Assembly: GCA_016872755.1 (NCBI GenBank)
Contig: VGZE01000002.1
Span: 1 to 64,000, forward strand
Direction of reading: 5' to 3'
Length of the DNA: 64,000 nucleotides
Source of the DNA: Planctomycetota bacterium
GTDB taxonomy: Bacteria; Planctomycetota; UBA1135; GCA-002686595
The position numbers and the translations under genes were made by a program. The notes under the pieces were generated by a model. That model was not told where the DNA came from, searched no databases, and saw only the letters and a list, made by a program, of their open reading frames with translations. Of the stretch, positions 1 to 9,553 are shown piece by piece; position 1 is the first letter of the stretch; each line of letters begins with the position of its first letter.

Positions 1-106
1 TCTCCGTTCCCGCCAGCGGCGGCGCGTCCGCGGCGCGCTCGCGCGGCGCACTCGGCGCCGCGCAGGCGGCGAGCATCGACAATCCGGCGCAGAGAAGGCC
101 GCGCAC
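1..106 (-). CDS. Lipoprotein, partial (N-terminus only)
   Basis: This is the last gene of the minus-strand pilus-type operon and is cut by the window edge; only about 35 codons are visible. A GTG start lies 2 bases after the TAG stop of the preceding gene. The translation begins MRGLLCAGLSMLAACAAPSA, a short signal peptide ending in a lipobox-like LAAC, so the mature protein is probably a lipid-anchored periplasmic or outer-membrane protein. The following residues are Ala/Pro rich. No functional domain can be seen in this fragment. The near-zero spacing supports co-transcription with the CXXC protein upstream. Confidence 0.6.
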   Translation of the reverse strand, partial: MRGLLCAGLSMLAACAAPSAPRERAADAPPLAGTE

Positions 107-108
107 GG

Positions 109-1698
109 CTACCGATACACCACGCGGCGGATCACGCCGGTGTGCTTGCACGTGTTGCACGGCACGAGCCGGCTGCCCGAATTGACCGCGGTCTGGCCGC
201 TGCGCGCGCCGCCGCCCGAGTTGCCGGGCGTGCTCGGCACGATGCCGCCGGAAGCCACCTCGGTCGCGCCCTTGCCCGCGCACTCGGGGCAGTTCTCGCC
301 CTGTACGGTGATGACCTGCATCGTTCCGCCGTACTCGGCGTGGTATGCGAGCATCCATTGCACCTTGGTGGCGACCAATTGCTCGCGCCAGTAGCCCTCC
401 GCATCCTCGGAGTCCTGCGCGCCGCCGCCGGCGGCCTTGCGCGCGACCTCCTGGTTCTTCAGGTAGCGCGCGAGCGCCTCCTCGATCTTCTGCTGCTCGC
501 TCGTGACGGCCTTGGGAAGCTCGGGCTTGGCGGGATCCTTCTTCTTGTCGAGGTCCTTGCGCGCGCGTTCCTCGCCGAGCAGCCAGGTGCCGAGACCGTA
601 GGAGGAACGGCGCTGGCCGCGCTTCTCACGCGCGTCCCACAACGCCTTGACCTTGGCCGGCTCCAGCCCCTTGGCGGACTTCTGCAGGCTCGCCGTGACC
701 GCATCCAACGTCTCCTGCGCGAGCGCACCGCCGGCGTACTCGACGCATTGCGCGAACGAGTACTTCTGCGCCGCGGCGCGGCACAGCCGCTCCGCCTCGC
801 GGAACCAGAGCGACGCGATCTGCTGCTTCAAGTACGCCTCGCGCGCCTTCTCCAGGCGGTCCAGCGACTTCTTCCATTCGGGCAGCAGCGGGCTCTGCGG
901 CCAGCGGTCGCGGAACGCCTGCGACAGCGCGAGCGCCTTGTCGAAATTCTCGCGCTTGCGCTCGAGGTCGATCGTCGCGATCGCATCGACCTGCTCCTGC
1001 AGCGCGGCGCGCGCCGTCGTGCGCGCGCGGGCGGCGGCGACATCGGCCGGCTTGAAGGCCGGGTCCTTCGCGGCGGCCTCGCCGTAGTGCTTTGCCGCGC
1101 CGGCGTAGTCGAGGATCTTCTCGCAGAAGCGCGCCAGTTCGAAATCGGACTCCCCCGCCGGCAGGCCGCTCGCGGCGAGTTCGAGCTGCTTCTGCTGGTA
1201 CAGCTCTTCCTTCGTGTAGATGTCCAGCGCCGGCACCTGCACCTGCGTCGCGGGACCGGCGATGCGCGAGAGCGGCACCTGCAGCAGGCTCTGCGCGGTC
1301 TTGATGTGCAAGGCGTCCGGCGCGTGATTGACGATCTTGCCGACGACGTTGCGGCCGTCGGTCAGCGGCACCTGATCGGCGCTCACCAGCACCTCGCCCC
1401 CGTTGGGATCGAGGTAGCCGAAGTCGATCTGCAGCTCGCGCGCCTGGGAGGGATCGAGGCGGCTCCAGTCGAGCGCCACACGGCCGCCGGTGTCGATGCG
1501 CACCAATTCCAGTCGTTCACTGGTGTGAGAGCGGATCGACGCCCACAGGATCGAACCGTCGCGCAGCTTGATCATGCGCGCGGCGGCTGCGCCTGCGGCC
1601 GGGCCCGGGCCGGCATCCTGTGCAACGGGCGCGAGCGCGAGGAGGAACGAGATCGCCAGCACGGCGATCAGGGACGGGAGACGCATATTGTGGATCAT
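109..1698 (-). CDS. Secreted protein with helical mid-region and C-terminal CXXC pairs
   Basis: The start at MIHNMRLPSL gives a typical signal peptide (hydrophobic residues about 8-24, then Ala-rich). A second in-frame ATG four codons on (1686) is an equally good start. Residues about 40-170 look beta-rich ('LRDGSILWASI', 'DGRNVVGKIVNH'). The middle (about 180-430) is helical and charged with TPR-like spacing ('FCEKILDYAGAAKHYGEAA'). The C-terminus has two CXXC pairs, 'CPECAGKG' and 'CNTCKHTG', reminiscent of the zinc-binding modules of DnaJ. It lies between the pseudopilin genes and a lipoprotein in the same operon. I do not recognise a named family; a periplasmic structural or assembly role is inference. 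Confidence 0.75.
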   Translation of the reverse strand: MIHNMRLPSLIAVLAISFLLALAPVAQDAGPGPAAGAAAARMIKLRDGSILWASIRSHTSERLELVRIDTGGRVALDWSRLDPSQARELQIDFGYLDPNGGEVLVSADQVPLTDGRNVVGKIVNHAPDALHIKTAQSLLQVPLSRIAGPATQVQVPALDIYTKEELYQQKQLELAASGLPAGESDFELARFCEKILDYAGAAKHYGEAAAKDPAFKPADVAAARARTTARAALQEQVDAIATIDLERKRENFDKALALSQAFRDRWPQSPLLPEWKKSLDRLEKAREAYLKQQIASLWFREAERLCRAAAQKYSFAQCVEYAGGALAQETLDAVTASLQKSAKGLEPAKVKALWDAREKRGQRRSSYGLGTWLLGEERARKDLDKKKDPAKPELPKAVTSEQQKIEEALARYLKNQEVARKAAGGGAQDSEDAEGYWREQLVATKVQWMLAYHAEYGGTMQVITVQGENCPECAGKGATEVASGGIVPSTPGNSGGGARSGQTAVNSGSRLVPCNTCKHTGVIRRVVYR

Positions 1699-1703
1699 AG
1701 GCT

Positions 1704-2189
1704 TCAGCGCTCGGAATTCGTGCGGGCGCGCTGGCGTTCGCCGAAAGGCACCTGGCGCGGGAAGACGGTCTCGAAGCGCGCGCTCTTGCGGACCCCCGAG
1801 GCGAGCCAGCCGAGCTCGACCCGCACGTGGTATTCCTCGACGACCGCGTCGGGCTGCAGCGGCAGCAGCGTCGGCGTGGCCGAGTACACGATCTGGGCAT
1901 CGCCCGGCAGGGCGCGATCGACGATCGCGACCGGAGCGGCGGCCTCGCCGCTCTTGTCGAGTTCGAACAGCGTTTCCTCGAGGTCGGCCAGCACCGCTTC
2001 CACCGCCTGGGCGGAGGTCGTGCGCATCGCCGAAGTCCGCGCCAGGGCGGCGCCGAAGGACAGCAGGCCGAGCACGACCGACAGGCCCAGCAAGAGGATG
2101 CCCATCGCCAGCACGACTTCGAGCAGCGTGAAACCGCGGCGCGTGGCGCGGCGACGCCGGCTCGTCGAGATACGGCACGGCACGCTCAT
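1704..2189 (-). CDS. Type II secretion pseudopilin, GspI/PilV-like
   Basis: This is a 161-residue prepilin. A basic leader (RRRRATRR) is followed by the prepilin peptidase site G19|F20 with 'FTLLE' and Glu at +5, then a hydrophobic helix to about residue 45. The globular part is small, as in minor pseudopilins. Its ATG overlaps the TGA of the GspJ-like gene as ATGA, so the two are translationally coupled. Position next to J and K homologues favours a GspI role (tip pseudopilin), but the sequence alone would also fit PilV. The stop lies 5 bases before the start of the CXXC protein. Confidence 0.8.
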   Translation of the reverse strand: MSVPCRISTSRRRRATRRGFTLLEVVLAMGILLLGLSVVLGLLSFGAALARTSAMRTTSAQAVEAVLADLEETLFELDKSGEAAAPVAIVDRALPGDAQIVYSATPTLLPLQPDAVVEEYHVRVELGWLASGVRKSARFETVFPRQVPFGERQRARTNSER

Positions 2190-3259
2190 GGTCTCCAGTC
2201 CTCGCGCTGCGCCGGCACGACCACCTCGCGCAGGCTGCGTTCGCCGTACCTCAGCCAGGTGCCGGCCTTGTGCTCTGCCGCGCGGGTGCCACGCTGCGCG
2301 CGGCGCACGCGCGCCTCGTTCGCACTCGTGCCGACCAACTCGAGCCACTCCTCGTCCAGCAACAGGAAAGTCCCCGGTGGAGGCAGTTTCGTCGCGTCGT
2401 CGACGATCACGCTGCCTTCCTTGAGCCCCAAGTCGGCGCGCGTCGACACGCGGCGCTGGCGCGCGCGCGGCGTCTCGACCTCCAGTGTCAGTCGCATGCG
2501 GCGCGGCAGCTGCGGACGGCGCACGCCGAGCGGCGAGGCAAGCGGTTGCATCGCGGCGCCATCCTCGTTGCTCGCGCTGCGCTCGGCGTCCGGGCGGCCG
2601 TCGCCGCGCGCATCCCAGCTCGTGCAAGCCTGTTCGCGCGCCGCGCCGATCTCCCAGCCGCGCGACAGGTCCGTCCCCACGCCCGCGCACAGCGCCTCGA
2701 ACCAGAGCACGCCGCCGGTCACGTCCTCGAGCACGCCGGCCGGCGGGCGGCCGCCGCTGCCGAAGAAGCGCGGGTCGAGCAGCGAAGTGCCCGCTCCCGG
2801 TCCGTACAGCCGCACGCCGCGCGCGAGCAGACCCTCCCACTCGCGGTTCGCGGCCGTGGTCGAGGAGGGCAGCAGCGCCCAGCAGACCTCGACCAGCCCC
2901 TGACCGTGCGCCTTCTCGGCCGCATCGACCTGCAGCCGCTCGATCTCGCCCGCCGATGCCGCGCGCACCATCCGCAGGCGCAGGCAAGGCAGGCGCGGCA
3001 GCCCATCCCCGTCGACGTCGAACAGCGCCCATTCGACCAGCAGGTCGCCGCGCGGCCCGCTCTCGACGGCCGCGAGATCGGAGGCGAGCAACTCGGTCAC
3101 CGCGCTCGACAGCTCGTTCTTCGAGCGGCGCTCCTCGGTCTTGCGCCACAAGGACAGCGACGTGTCGAGCAGCGTGACCAGCGCGAGCACGAGCAACGAC
3201 GCCAACCCGAGCGCGAGCACGAGCTCGATCAGCGTGAGACCTCTGCGGCGTCCGCTCAT
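2186..3259 (-). CDS. Type II secretion pseudopilin, GspJ-like
   Basis: This 357-residue prepilin has the leader MSGRRRG followed by 'LTLIE' (Glu at +5) and a transmembrane helix of about 20 residues. Early after the helix it has the pattern of GspJ/PulJ proteins ('LLDTSLSLWRKTEER', a helix continuing into the periplasm, then beta structure). At about 350 residues it is longer than the usual roughly 200 for GspJ; the C-terminal half is extra and of unknown fold. It overlaps both neighbours by ATGA junctions. GspI-GspJ-GspK form the pilus tip in known systems, and the three are adjacent here. Confidence 0.78.
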   Translation of the reverse strand: MSGRRRGLTLIELVLALGLASLLVLALVTLLDTSLSLWRKTEERRSKNELSSAVTELLASDLAAVESGPRGDLLVEWALFDVDGDGLPRLPCLRLRMVRAASAGEIERLQVDAAEKAHGQGLVEVCWALLPSSTTAANREWEGLLARGVRLYGPGAGTSLLDPRFFGSGGRPPAGVLEDVTGGVLWFEALCAGVGTDLSRGWEIGAAREQACTSWDARGDGRPDAERSASNEDGAAMQPLASPLGVRRPQLPRRMRLTLEVETPRARQRRVSTRADLGLKEGSVIVDDATKLPPPGTFLLLDEEWLELVGTSANEARVRRAQRGTRAAEHKAGTWLRYGERSLREVVVPAQREDWRP

Positions 3260-6200
3260 TCGTCCAGCCTCCGCAGCGTGCGACCCGGGGCGTACGAGCG
3301 CAGGCCGAAGAGCTTCAAGCGTGGCGCGCACTTCCAACCGTGCGCGGTGCCGTTGGCGTAGTCGAAGGAAGTCGGCTCGTGCTTGACGAACGCGCGCAGC
3401 TCGACGCGGTCGGCGAGCGCTTCGAACGGATGCGGTTTGCCCTCGGGCAGACCTTCCCACTGCAGGCGCAGCGGACCGCCCTCGCTCGGATCGGCGTCCC
3501 ACGGCACCGCGCGGTCGAAGCGCACGAGCATGCCGACATGGGGACCGGGAGCCTGCCCGGGCTCGGCCTGCCAGAAGCCCTCTTTCCACCACGCGCCGGG
3601 CTGGTCGATGCAGGCGCCGTAGTACGCGAGCTCGGGCGCGTCGGCGCGCTCGGCCCAGCGATCCCAGTAACGGAACGGGAACTGCACGACGGCGCTGCCG
3701 GCCAGATGCGCGTCCGCCGTCGTGCCGTAGCGGCCGCGGAAGAGCGGGCCGCCGCGCTGGTCATCGGCGCCGGGCGTGCTCGAGGCGAGCGGCATCTCGA
3801 GCCCGCCGCCGCGCTGGCGCGTCCAGTGGAACAGCTCGCCGCCGACGAGCGCGGTGCCGGCCTGCGGGAACTCGTCCAGCGAGGCCAGTGGCAGCAGCGC
3901 CTCGCTGCCTTTCACATCCAGAGCCAGCCGCGAGACGGTGCGGTGCGACAGGAAGGTCACGCACTCGCCGACCTCATGCGTCTCCTCATCGCTGCCGAGC
4001 AGGCCGCGGCCACCCGGCGCGATCACGATCTGGCCCGACTGCGGATCGCGGTCCATGTACGCGACGATCTCGCTGCCGATGCGCAGCAGACCGGCGTCCT
4101 CCGGCAGCGCGCCGAGTACACCGAGCTGGGTCATCGATCCGTTCGGCAGTCGAACCGCATTGGCGGCGACTTGGAATCCGTTCGATCCGGCGACCAGCGG
4201 GGTCGCGACGATCAGTTGCGCGCCCAGGCCGGGATCACCCAGGTTGCCCGTGGGGAATGCGGTCGAGCCGAACACGACCTCGTCGATGACGCAGGAAGGG
4301 ATCGCGCCGGCCGAGACGGGCGCGCCGATGCCGGCGTTGGACGCGGCGACCGCACCACCGAGCTTGACCGTCGGCGCGACGCGCGGGCGCTCACCGCTGG
4401 GGAACAGCGCGAGGCGCGACTGCAGCCGCCGGTCGACCATGACGGACGAGCCGGCCGCCGAGCCGAAGGCACCGGACGGGATCAGCATCGGGGAGCCGTC
4501 GTCGAGCGCGACCCAGTAGCCCTCGTGCTCGAGGCCGGTGTCCTCCTCGTTCTGATAGCTCTGCAACGAGTAGCTGCCGCTCCTGTAGCTCCAGATCTCG
4601 ATATTGCCCGGTTGCGCGAGCGCACCGGTCGGATCCTGTTGCCATGCGTACACCGGATACTCGTACGGCGCTTGCGCGTGCTGCACGGTGACCGGCCAGG
4701 CCGGCGCGTTCGGATCGCCGTCGTGCAAAAAGGCCTGGTCGAGACCGCCCGGCCAGCCGGTGTTCGGGCCACCCTCGACCGTGCGGAATGCCGGCACGAT
4801 CCGCGTGCCCGCCTCGTGCGGGTGCGGGTACGTGCCGAGCACGCCGCGGAACTGCAGCGCGCTCCAGACGGCCTTCGTCAGCGCGTAGTCGTCGTAATTC
4901 GGCTCCATCGCGCCGATGGTCGGGCTCCACACCGAGGTCGAAGGGGCCCCCGTGCTCTGCACGGTGCTCGGCGGTTGTGGCTGTGGAGCAGGATCGGGCT
5001 CCGGCTCGGGCAACGGCGGGGTGCCGCCCGGTCCTCCCGGTCCGCCCGGTCCGCCGGGCCCGGTGCCGCCGCCCCCGCCGCCGACCGGCCCGGGCTTGCC
5101 GTCGATCTGGGCAGGGATCGGGAGCACGGCCGAGACGTACGCGCGCTGCAGGTAGATCGGATCGGCGCGCACGAGCTGGTTGTTCGCGATCGAGTCGTAG
5201 CGCAGCCACTCGGTGCGCACTCGATCGGCACCGGTGTGCACGAATTGCGCGATCTGCGACTTGAAGTTGATCGGCACCGGGAAGTTCGCGGCGGGAGACG
5301 CGGGCACCGAGATCGGGAACACGAAGAGCTGGTAACGCAGCGTTGCATTGACCTTGGCGGGGTCCTGCACATTGCCGCCCCATTCGGTCACGAACGCGCG
5401 GCGACCGCCGTAGGTCGGCACACTCTGCCCCGGCTGCGACTGCAGTGCGTTGTAGCCCAGTTCGCCGGGAGAGAGTCCGCGCTGCGCGATGAAGAGCCGA
5501 TTGTTCGACCAGCCCGAGTAGCGGATCACCTCCATCCCGAAGATCGGCGTGCCCTTCGTCGTCACCGTCGGAGTGATGACCAGACCGGAGGTTTGATTGC
5601 GGATCGACAGCGCGATCTGGCACATCACCGCGTAGCCGCCCTGCTGCGAGAACGCGCTCATCACCGCGCCCTGCGGCATGGCTGCATCGGCCGGACCGAG
5701 TTCGAGCGCGGTCACGTTGCTCGCATTGCCTTCGATGCCGTTCCCCAGCGCCAGCGTCGCGATGCCGCCGGTCGGATTGGTCGGATCGTTGATGACGATC
5801 TCGTCGCCCTTGGTCGCGCTGCCGCCGACCACGGCGTTGACCTGCGCAACCGCGAACGGACCGATCGCGCCCGGCAGCGCTCCCTCGCCGGTCAGCACAT
5901 CGGATGCGAGCGCGAGCGAGTAGCCGTACAACATCACCGGCGTGCCCGCTGCGTGGTTCAGGTTCTTCGAAAGGCCGACCAGCGGGACCGAGGTCACCCC
6001 CGTGCCCGTCACCGTCAGGTTCATTTCCTCGCGCGCCATGCGGCCGCCGCGTCCGGCGAAGGGACCTGAACTCTCGTGCAGGCAGGTGAAGCGCGTCGCG
6101 CTGCTGACACGGGCCTCGATCAGCTCCTCGCCGATTCGCAGCACGCAGGGATCGGGGAAGCCCTCGGTCGTCTCCACGTCGATCTGCGAGGAACCGTCCA

Positions 6201-8511
6201 GCAGCGGCGCCGTCAAACGCGTCAGCCCGCGCGTTTCCGGTCGCGCCATGCCGTCGGCGAACAGCGCGATCTGGTCCGCACGTGTTCCGCGCACGTCGAA
6301 TGCGACGTGCGACCAGATCTCGTCGGGCAGGTTCGACAACGGCCAGCGCGCCTCGCCCTGCTCGACGAACTGCGGCGTGGCGGGGTGGTCGCCGAACGCA
6401 TCGAGCACGCGCAGCACGAGGTCGGTTCCCTGCACGAGCAACGACACGCGGTCGGTCTGACCTTGCGCGCCGCCGAGGTCGAAGAGCAGGTCGCCTTCCT
6501 GCAGGCCGCGCGGCTTGTACCAGGCCTCGAATCCGATCGGACGCAGCAAGCCGTTGCCGTCGGTCCAGCCGACCAGCGCGTCGTTCGCCGGCCGCACCAC
6601 CGTCTCGTCGGGCAGGTAGCGGCCCTCGGGATCGCGCGTCTCCCAATCGAAGTGAATCACGCGGCCCTGGCGCTGCCCGCTCTCGTCGGCACGCGCGGCC
6701 CACGGCTGCACCCAGGCCGTCTCGCCGCGCGACGGGAAGGACGGCGTCACGTTCGGCACCGTGCCGGCCTGGAGGTTCGTGAGGTCACCCGCCCAGCCGC
6801 CGACGTGCGCGGACGTGTACGGCGGCGGCACCGCGCCGTACTGCGCGTCCCAGCGCAGCGTCGGCCGCGGCCCGCTGGTCCACCAAGGAGCGTCGGCCGA
6901 CAGGCGCGCCGCTTCGTCGAAGTCCTCCTGCCGCGCGAGCACGGTCAAGAGCTCGCGCTGCGGGACGACGAGCTCGACCTGGTCGCGCCGGCGCGAGGAG
7001 CCCTCGACGCCGGCCGCTTCGCCGGGACGCGCGCGGTTCACCGAAGAGCGCACGTCCAAGCCGAAGACCTCGCGCGACGTGAAGCAGAACGGCAGCGTCG
7101 CCCAGCCGAGCTCGGCATCGTTCGCGTTGATGCCGTTGCGATACAGCGCCATCGCGCTGTCCTGGTCGAGGATCGGCGGCGGAGCCGACGCGCCATCGGG
7201 CGACGCGAAGTCTTCGGGCACGATCGGCGCGTCGGCCGGCAAGGCCTGCAGTCCGGCCGACGGCAGGATCACGCGATTCAGGAAGTCCTCGAAACCGGTG
7301 AACGGGCGCGAAACGACGACCACCTGCGCCAGGCGCCGCGCCTGCTCGGGGCCGACGCGCGAGCGCGAACGCGCCAGGCCGACGTGCAGGAACAGGGCTT
7401 CGAGCACTTCGACCGGCGCACTGTTCAGGTTCACCGCGCGTCGCGCCAGCGGCTGGATCTGCGCTTCCTGGGCCGAGTACGAATTCACCACGGGGCGCGC
7501 GAGCCGCAGCGAGCCGCCGCGACCGAGCTCGAGCACCAGCGCGAGTTCGCTGGTGCGCCCGTCGAAGATCCGCACGGTCGTGCCCGCTCCGAACCAGCGG
7601 CTGTTGGCGACGTTGACGCTGCAATCCTTGCCGCCGACGAGATCGTTCGTCACGCGCGTCGGCGCCTGCCACTCCTGACCGGCGCGCACGCCGCCGTGAA
7701 CGGTGGTGAAGCGCGCGAGCTGCTGCCAGACCTGCGGCGGCAGGCCGCCCGACAGCATCAGCGACTCCGCGTCGCGCGCCTGCTCGGGACCGTCGAAGGC
7801 GCGCAGTTCGCCCGCTCCCTGCAAGCGCCACAGCGGGATCGCGAGCATGGCCTGATCGATCGCCACCGCGACGCGCGGGATGTTCTGCGCGGGCCGGGGC
7901 AGGCAGGGATCGGCCTTGCCCTCGCTGTCGACGGCCGAGCCGAGGCCGCGCTGCAACTGGCGGAACACCGATCCGTCGCGTTGCTGGTAGCGCAGGATCT
8001 CGCCGCGAATCCACAGGAAGCCCTGCGCGTCGAAGCCGCTCGCATCGAGCACGGGGAGTTCCACCGCGTCGGCGGCGACCTGATCGGCGAGCTGCGACGC
8101 GCGCCCCAGCAGGTTCGCGAACAATTGCGGCGGCGCACTGTTGAGATCGATCAGCCCGGCCTCGTCGCGCACGTCGAGATCCCACATCGTGCCGCGCGGG
8201 TCGGATGGATCGTAGGTTGAGCCGGCGAAGCGGTTGTCGACCGACAATTCCCGGGCGTCGTCCCAGTACGGCGTCTTGTCGAGCGCGGGGTGCGTGCCCT
8301 GCAGCCGTGCCTGCGCATGGCGCACGGCGGTGTCGAGCGCGACGCGCGATCCGGCCTGATCGACCAGCTGCTGACTGGCCGAGTCGGCGTTGCGCACCGT
8401 CAGCAGGAATGGCGCGAGCAGCACGAGCAGCGCCAGCAGCACGAGCAGCACGGTCAGCATCGCGAAGCCGCGCCGGCTGGAGCCTGCGGCCGTGATCGGG
8501 TGTGCGCTCAT
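3256..8511 (-). CDS. Giant GspK-like minor pseudopilin with LamG-like domain (1751 aa)
   Basis: The N-terminus is 'RRGFAMLTVLLVLLALL': a prepilin-type site with Thr instead of Glu at +5, which is the hallmark of GspK. Asn-Ser-Ala-Pro helix-hairpin-helix segments typical of GspK follow at residues about 120-131 ('DLNSAPPQLF') and 359-371 ('VNLNSAPVEVLEAL'). GspK is normally about 300-350 residues; this protein has 1751. The extra part includes a LamG/concanavalin-like region at about 655-760 ('GFEAWYKPRGLQEGDLLFDL', 'WSHVAFDVRG'), long beta-rich stretches, and a Gly/Pro-rich linker at about 1139-1177. It is coupled by ATGA junctions to the genes on both sides. A tip-displayed, possibly glycan- or surface-binding protein is an inference from the LamG-like domain. 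Confidence 0.8.
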   Translation of the reverse strand: MSAHPITAAGSSRRGFAMLTVLLVLLALLVLLAPFLLTVRNADSASQQLVDQAGSRVALDTAVRHAQARLQGTHPALDKTPYWDDARELSVDNRFAGSTYDPSDPRGTMWDLDVRDEAGLIDLNSAPPQLFANLLGRASQLADQVAADAVELPVLDASGFDAQGFLWIRGEILRYQQRDGSVFRQLQRGLGSAVDSEGKADPCLPRPAQNIPRVAVAIDQAMLAIPLWRLQGAGELRAFDGPEQARDAESLMLSGGLPPQVWQQLARFTTVHGGVRAGQEWQAPTRVTNDLVGGKDCSVNVANSRWFGAGTTVRIFDGRTSELALVLELGRGGSLRLARPVVNSYSAQEAQIQPLARRAVNLNSAPVEVLEALFLHVGLARSRSRVGPEQARRLAQVVVVSRPFTGFEDFLNRVILPSAGLQALPADAPIVPEDFASPDGASAPPPILDQDSAMALYRNGINANDAELGWATLPFCFTSREVFGLDVRSSVNRARPGEAAGVEGSSRRRDQVELVVPQRELLTVLARQEDFDEAARLSADAPWWTSGPRPTLRWDAQYGAVPPPYTSAHVGGWAGDLTNLQAGTVPNVTPSFPSRGETAWVQPWAARADESGQRQGRVIHFDWETRDPEGRYLPDETVVRPANDALVGWTDGNGLLRPIGFEAWYKPRGLQEGDLLFDLGGAQGQTDRVSLLVQGTDLVLRVLDAFGDHPATPQFVEQGEARWPLSNLPDEIWSHVAFDVRGTRADQIALFADGMARPETRGLTRLTAPLLDGSSQIDVETTEGFPDPCVLRIGEELIEARVSSATRFTCLHESSGPFAGRGGRMAREEMNLTVTGTGVTSVPLVGLSKNLNHAAGTPVMLYGYSLALASDVLTGEGALPGAIGPFAVAQVNAVVGGSATKGDEIVINDPTNPTGGIATLALGNGIEGNASNVTALELGPADAAMPQGAVMSAFSQQGGYAVMCQIALSIRNQTSGLVITPTVTTKGTPIFGMEVIRYSGWSNNRLFIAQRGLSPGELGYNALQSQPGQSVPTYGGRRAFVTEWGGNVQDPAKVNATLRYQLFVFPISVPASPAANFPVPINFKSQIAQFVHTGADRVRTEWLRYDSIANNQLVRADPIYLQRAYVSAVLPIPAQIDGKPGPVGGGGGGTGPGGPGGPGGPGGTPPLPEPEPDPAPQPQPPSTVQSTGAPSTSVWSPTIGAMEPNYDDYALTKAVWSALQFRGVLGTYPHPHEAGTRIVPAFRTVEGGPNTGWPGGLDQAFLHDGDPNAPAWPVTVQHAQAPYEYPVYAWQQDPTGALAQPGNIEIWSYRSGSYSLQSYQNEEDTGLEHEGYWVALDDGSPMLIPSGAFGSAAGSSVMVDRRLQSRLALFPSGERPRVAPTVKLGGAVAASNAGIGAPVSAGAIPSCVIDEVVFGSTAFPTGNLGDPGLGAQLIVATPLVAGSNGFQVAANAVRLPNGSMTQLGVLGALPEDAGLLRIGSEIVAYMDRDPQSGQIVIAPGGRGLLGSDEETHEVGECVTFLSHRTVSRLALDVKGSEALLPLASLDEFPQAGTALVGGELFHWTRQRGGGLEMPLASSTPGADDQRGGPLFRGRYGTTADAHLAGSAVVQFPFRYWDRWAERADAPELAYYGACIDQPGAWWKEGFWQAEPGQAPGPHVGMLVRFDRAVPWDADPSEGGPLRLQWEGLPEGKPHPFEALADRVELRAFVKHEPTSFDYANGTAHGWKCAPRLKLFGLRSYAPGRTLRRLDE

Positions 8512-9533
8512 TCGACGGTCCCGTACAAGCCGACCGTGATCCACTCGCGCGCGCCGTCCTCGAAGTCCAGCGCGATGCGCACCGGCTTCTCGTGCGCGCG
8601 GCGGTCGAGGCCGCCGCCGGCCTGGAAACGCAGCACGAGCTCGCTCTCGGGCGGGAAGGACACGCCCTTGGGCAGCTCGACGTCGGCGGTCGCGGCAACC
8701 GCGGTGAGCACGAGCGCATCGAGCTGTCCGCGGAACGGGCTGCGCGCGCTGCCGATCACGAGCGGGCCCTCGAGCGCCCACACGGGCGCCTGCTCCTCGA
8801 CGCGCGCGACGGCCACGCCGTCGATCGAGAGCACGAGCTCCTGCTGCGCGTACTCGAAGCGCACGCGTTTCCACACGCCCAGCGGCAGCGCTCCGGGCTC
8901 GCTCTGCGCGATCACGTGGCCGCCGCGCGCGACGCCGCCGTCCTGCGCATTCGCCTCCGGCGCGAACCAGCCGCGCAGCGCGCCGTCGCGCAGCACCTGC
9001 AGCCCGAAGCACCCGCCCGCGTTCGCGATCTCGCCGGCATCCGCGCTGCCGCGGCGCAGCGCGCACTCGAGCGCGAAGCCGTAGCGGAAGTCGGAAGCCG
9101 AGTCGCGTTGGATCGGCAGCTCGACGCGCGCGCCCTCGGCCTCGACGTCGAGCTCGAGCGCGCGTCCGATGTAGCCGTCCTCGGTCAGCTCGGCGTCGAT
9201 CGCACGGCCGCTGATCCCGAACGCGCCCGCCAGCTCGGGCGACTCGAAGTGCCAGGTGCCGATGATCTGTTGGAAACGCGGCGCCAGCGCGCGGCGCTTG
9301 GGCTCGATGCGCACGGCCGCCTCGGCGCGCCGGCTGATGGCCGAATTCTGCGCCGAACGCAGCGTGTTGCGCACGAGCCCGACGGCCTGGCGCTTCGAAA
9401 CGTCCAGGGCCGCGAACATGCCCAGGCCCAGCCCCATCACCGCGCTCAGGATTCCGAGCACGAGCAACAGCTCGAGCAGGGTCAGGCCCTGGCGGGCCTG
9501 GCCGGTGTGCTGGCGTGTGCTAGGCGTCGGCAT
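8508..9533 (-). CDS. GspH-like pseudopilin fused to a LamG-like domain
   Basis: The protein (341 residues) opens with a prepilin leader and cleavage site (G16|L17, 'LTLLE', Glu at +5) and a hydrophobic helix. The next segment ('VGLVRNTLRSAQNSAISRR') matches the start of GspH/FimT pseudopilins. From about residue 150 on the sequence reads as a LamG-like sandwich ('VWKRVRFEYAQQELVLSIDG', 'LEGPLVIGSARSPFRGQLDA'). Usual GspH proteins are about 170 residues, so the C-terminal half is an added domain. ATGA coupling to the giant GspK-like gene supports joint assembly. The start was chosen at ATG 9533, 20 bases after the GspG-like stop. Confidence 0.78.
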   Translation of the reverse strand: MPTPSTRQHTGQARQGLTLLELLLVLGILSAVMGLGLGMFAALDVSKRQAVGLVRNTLRSAQNSAISRRAEAAVRIEPKRRALAPRFQQIIGTWHFESPELAGAFGISGRAIDAELTEDGYIGRALELDVEAEGARVELPIQRDSASDFRYGFALECALRRGSADAGEIANAGGCFGLQVLRDGALRGWFAPEANAQDGGVARGGHVIAQSEPGALPLGVWKRVRFEYAQQELVLSIDGVAVARVEEQAPVWALEGPLVIGSARSPFRGQLDALVLTAVAATADVELPKGVSFPPESELVLRFQAGGGLDRRAHEKPVRIALDFEDGAREWITVGLYGTVE

Positions 9534-9553
9534 GAGTCCGACCTGTGAGGATC

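Noticed and set aside
4980-5095. Repetitive Gly/Pro-coding sequence that looks like a short tandem repeat
   Set aside because: It is in frame within the giant GspK-like protein and reads as a low-complexity linker, with no CRISPR-like spacing.
3340-6069. Long plus-strand frame of about 900 codons antisense to the giant GspK-like gene
   Set aside because: It is a GC-rich shadow frame, with Arg/Ala/Gly-biased translation and no domain; the minus-strand frame has clear GspK and LamG-like signatures.
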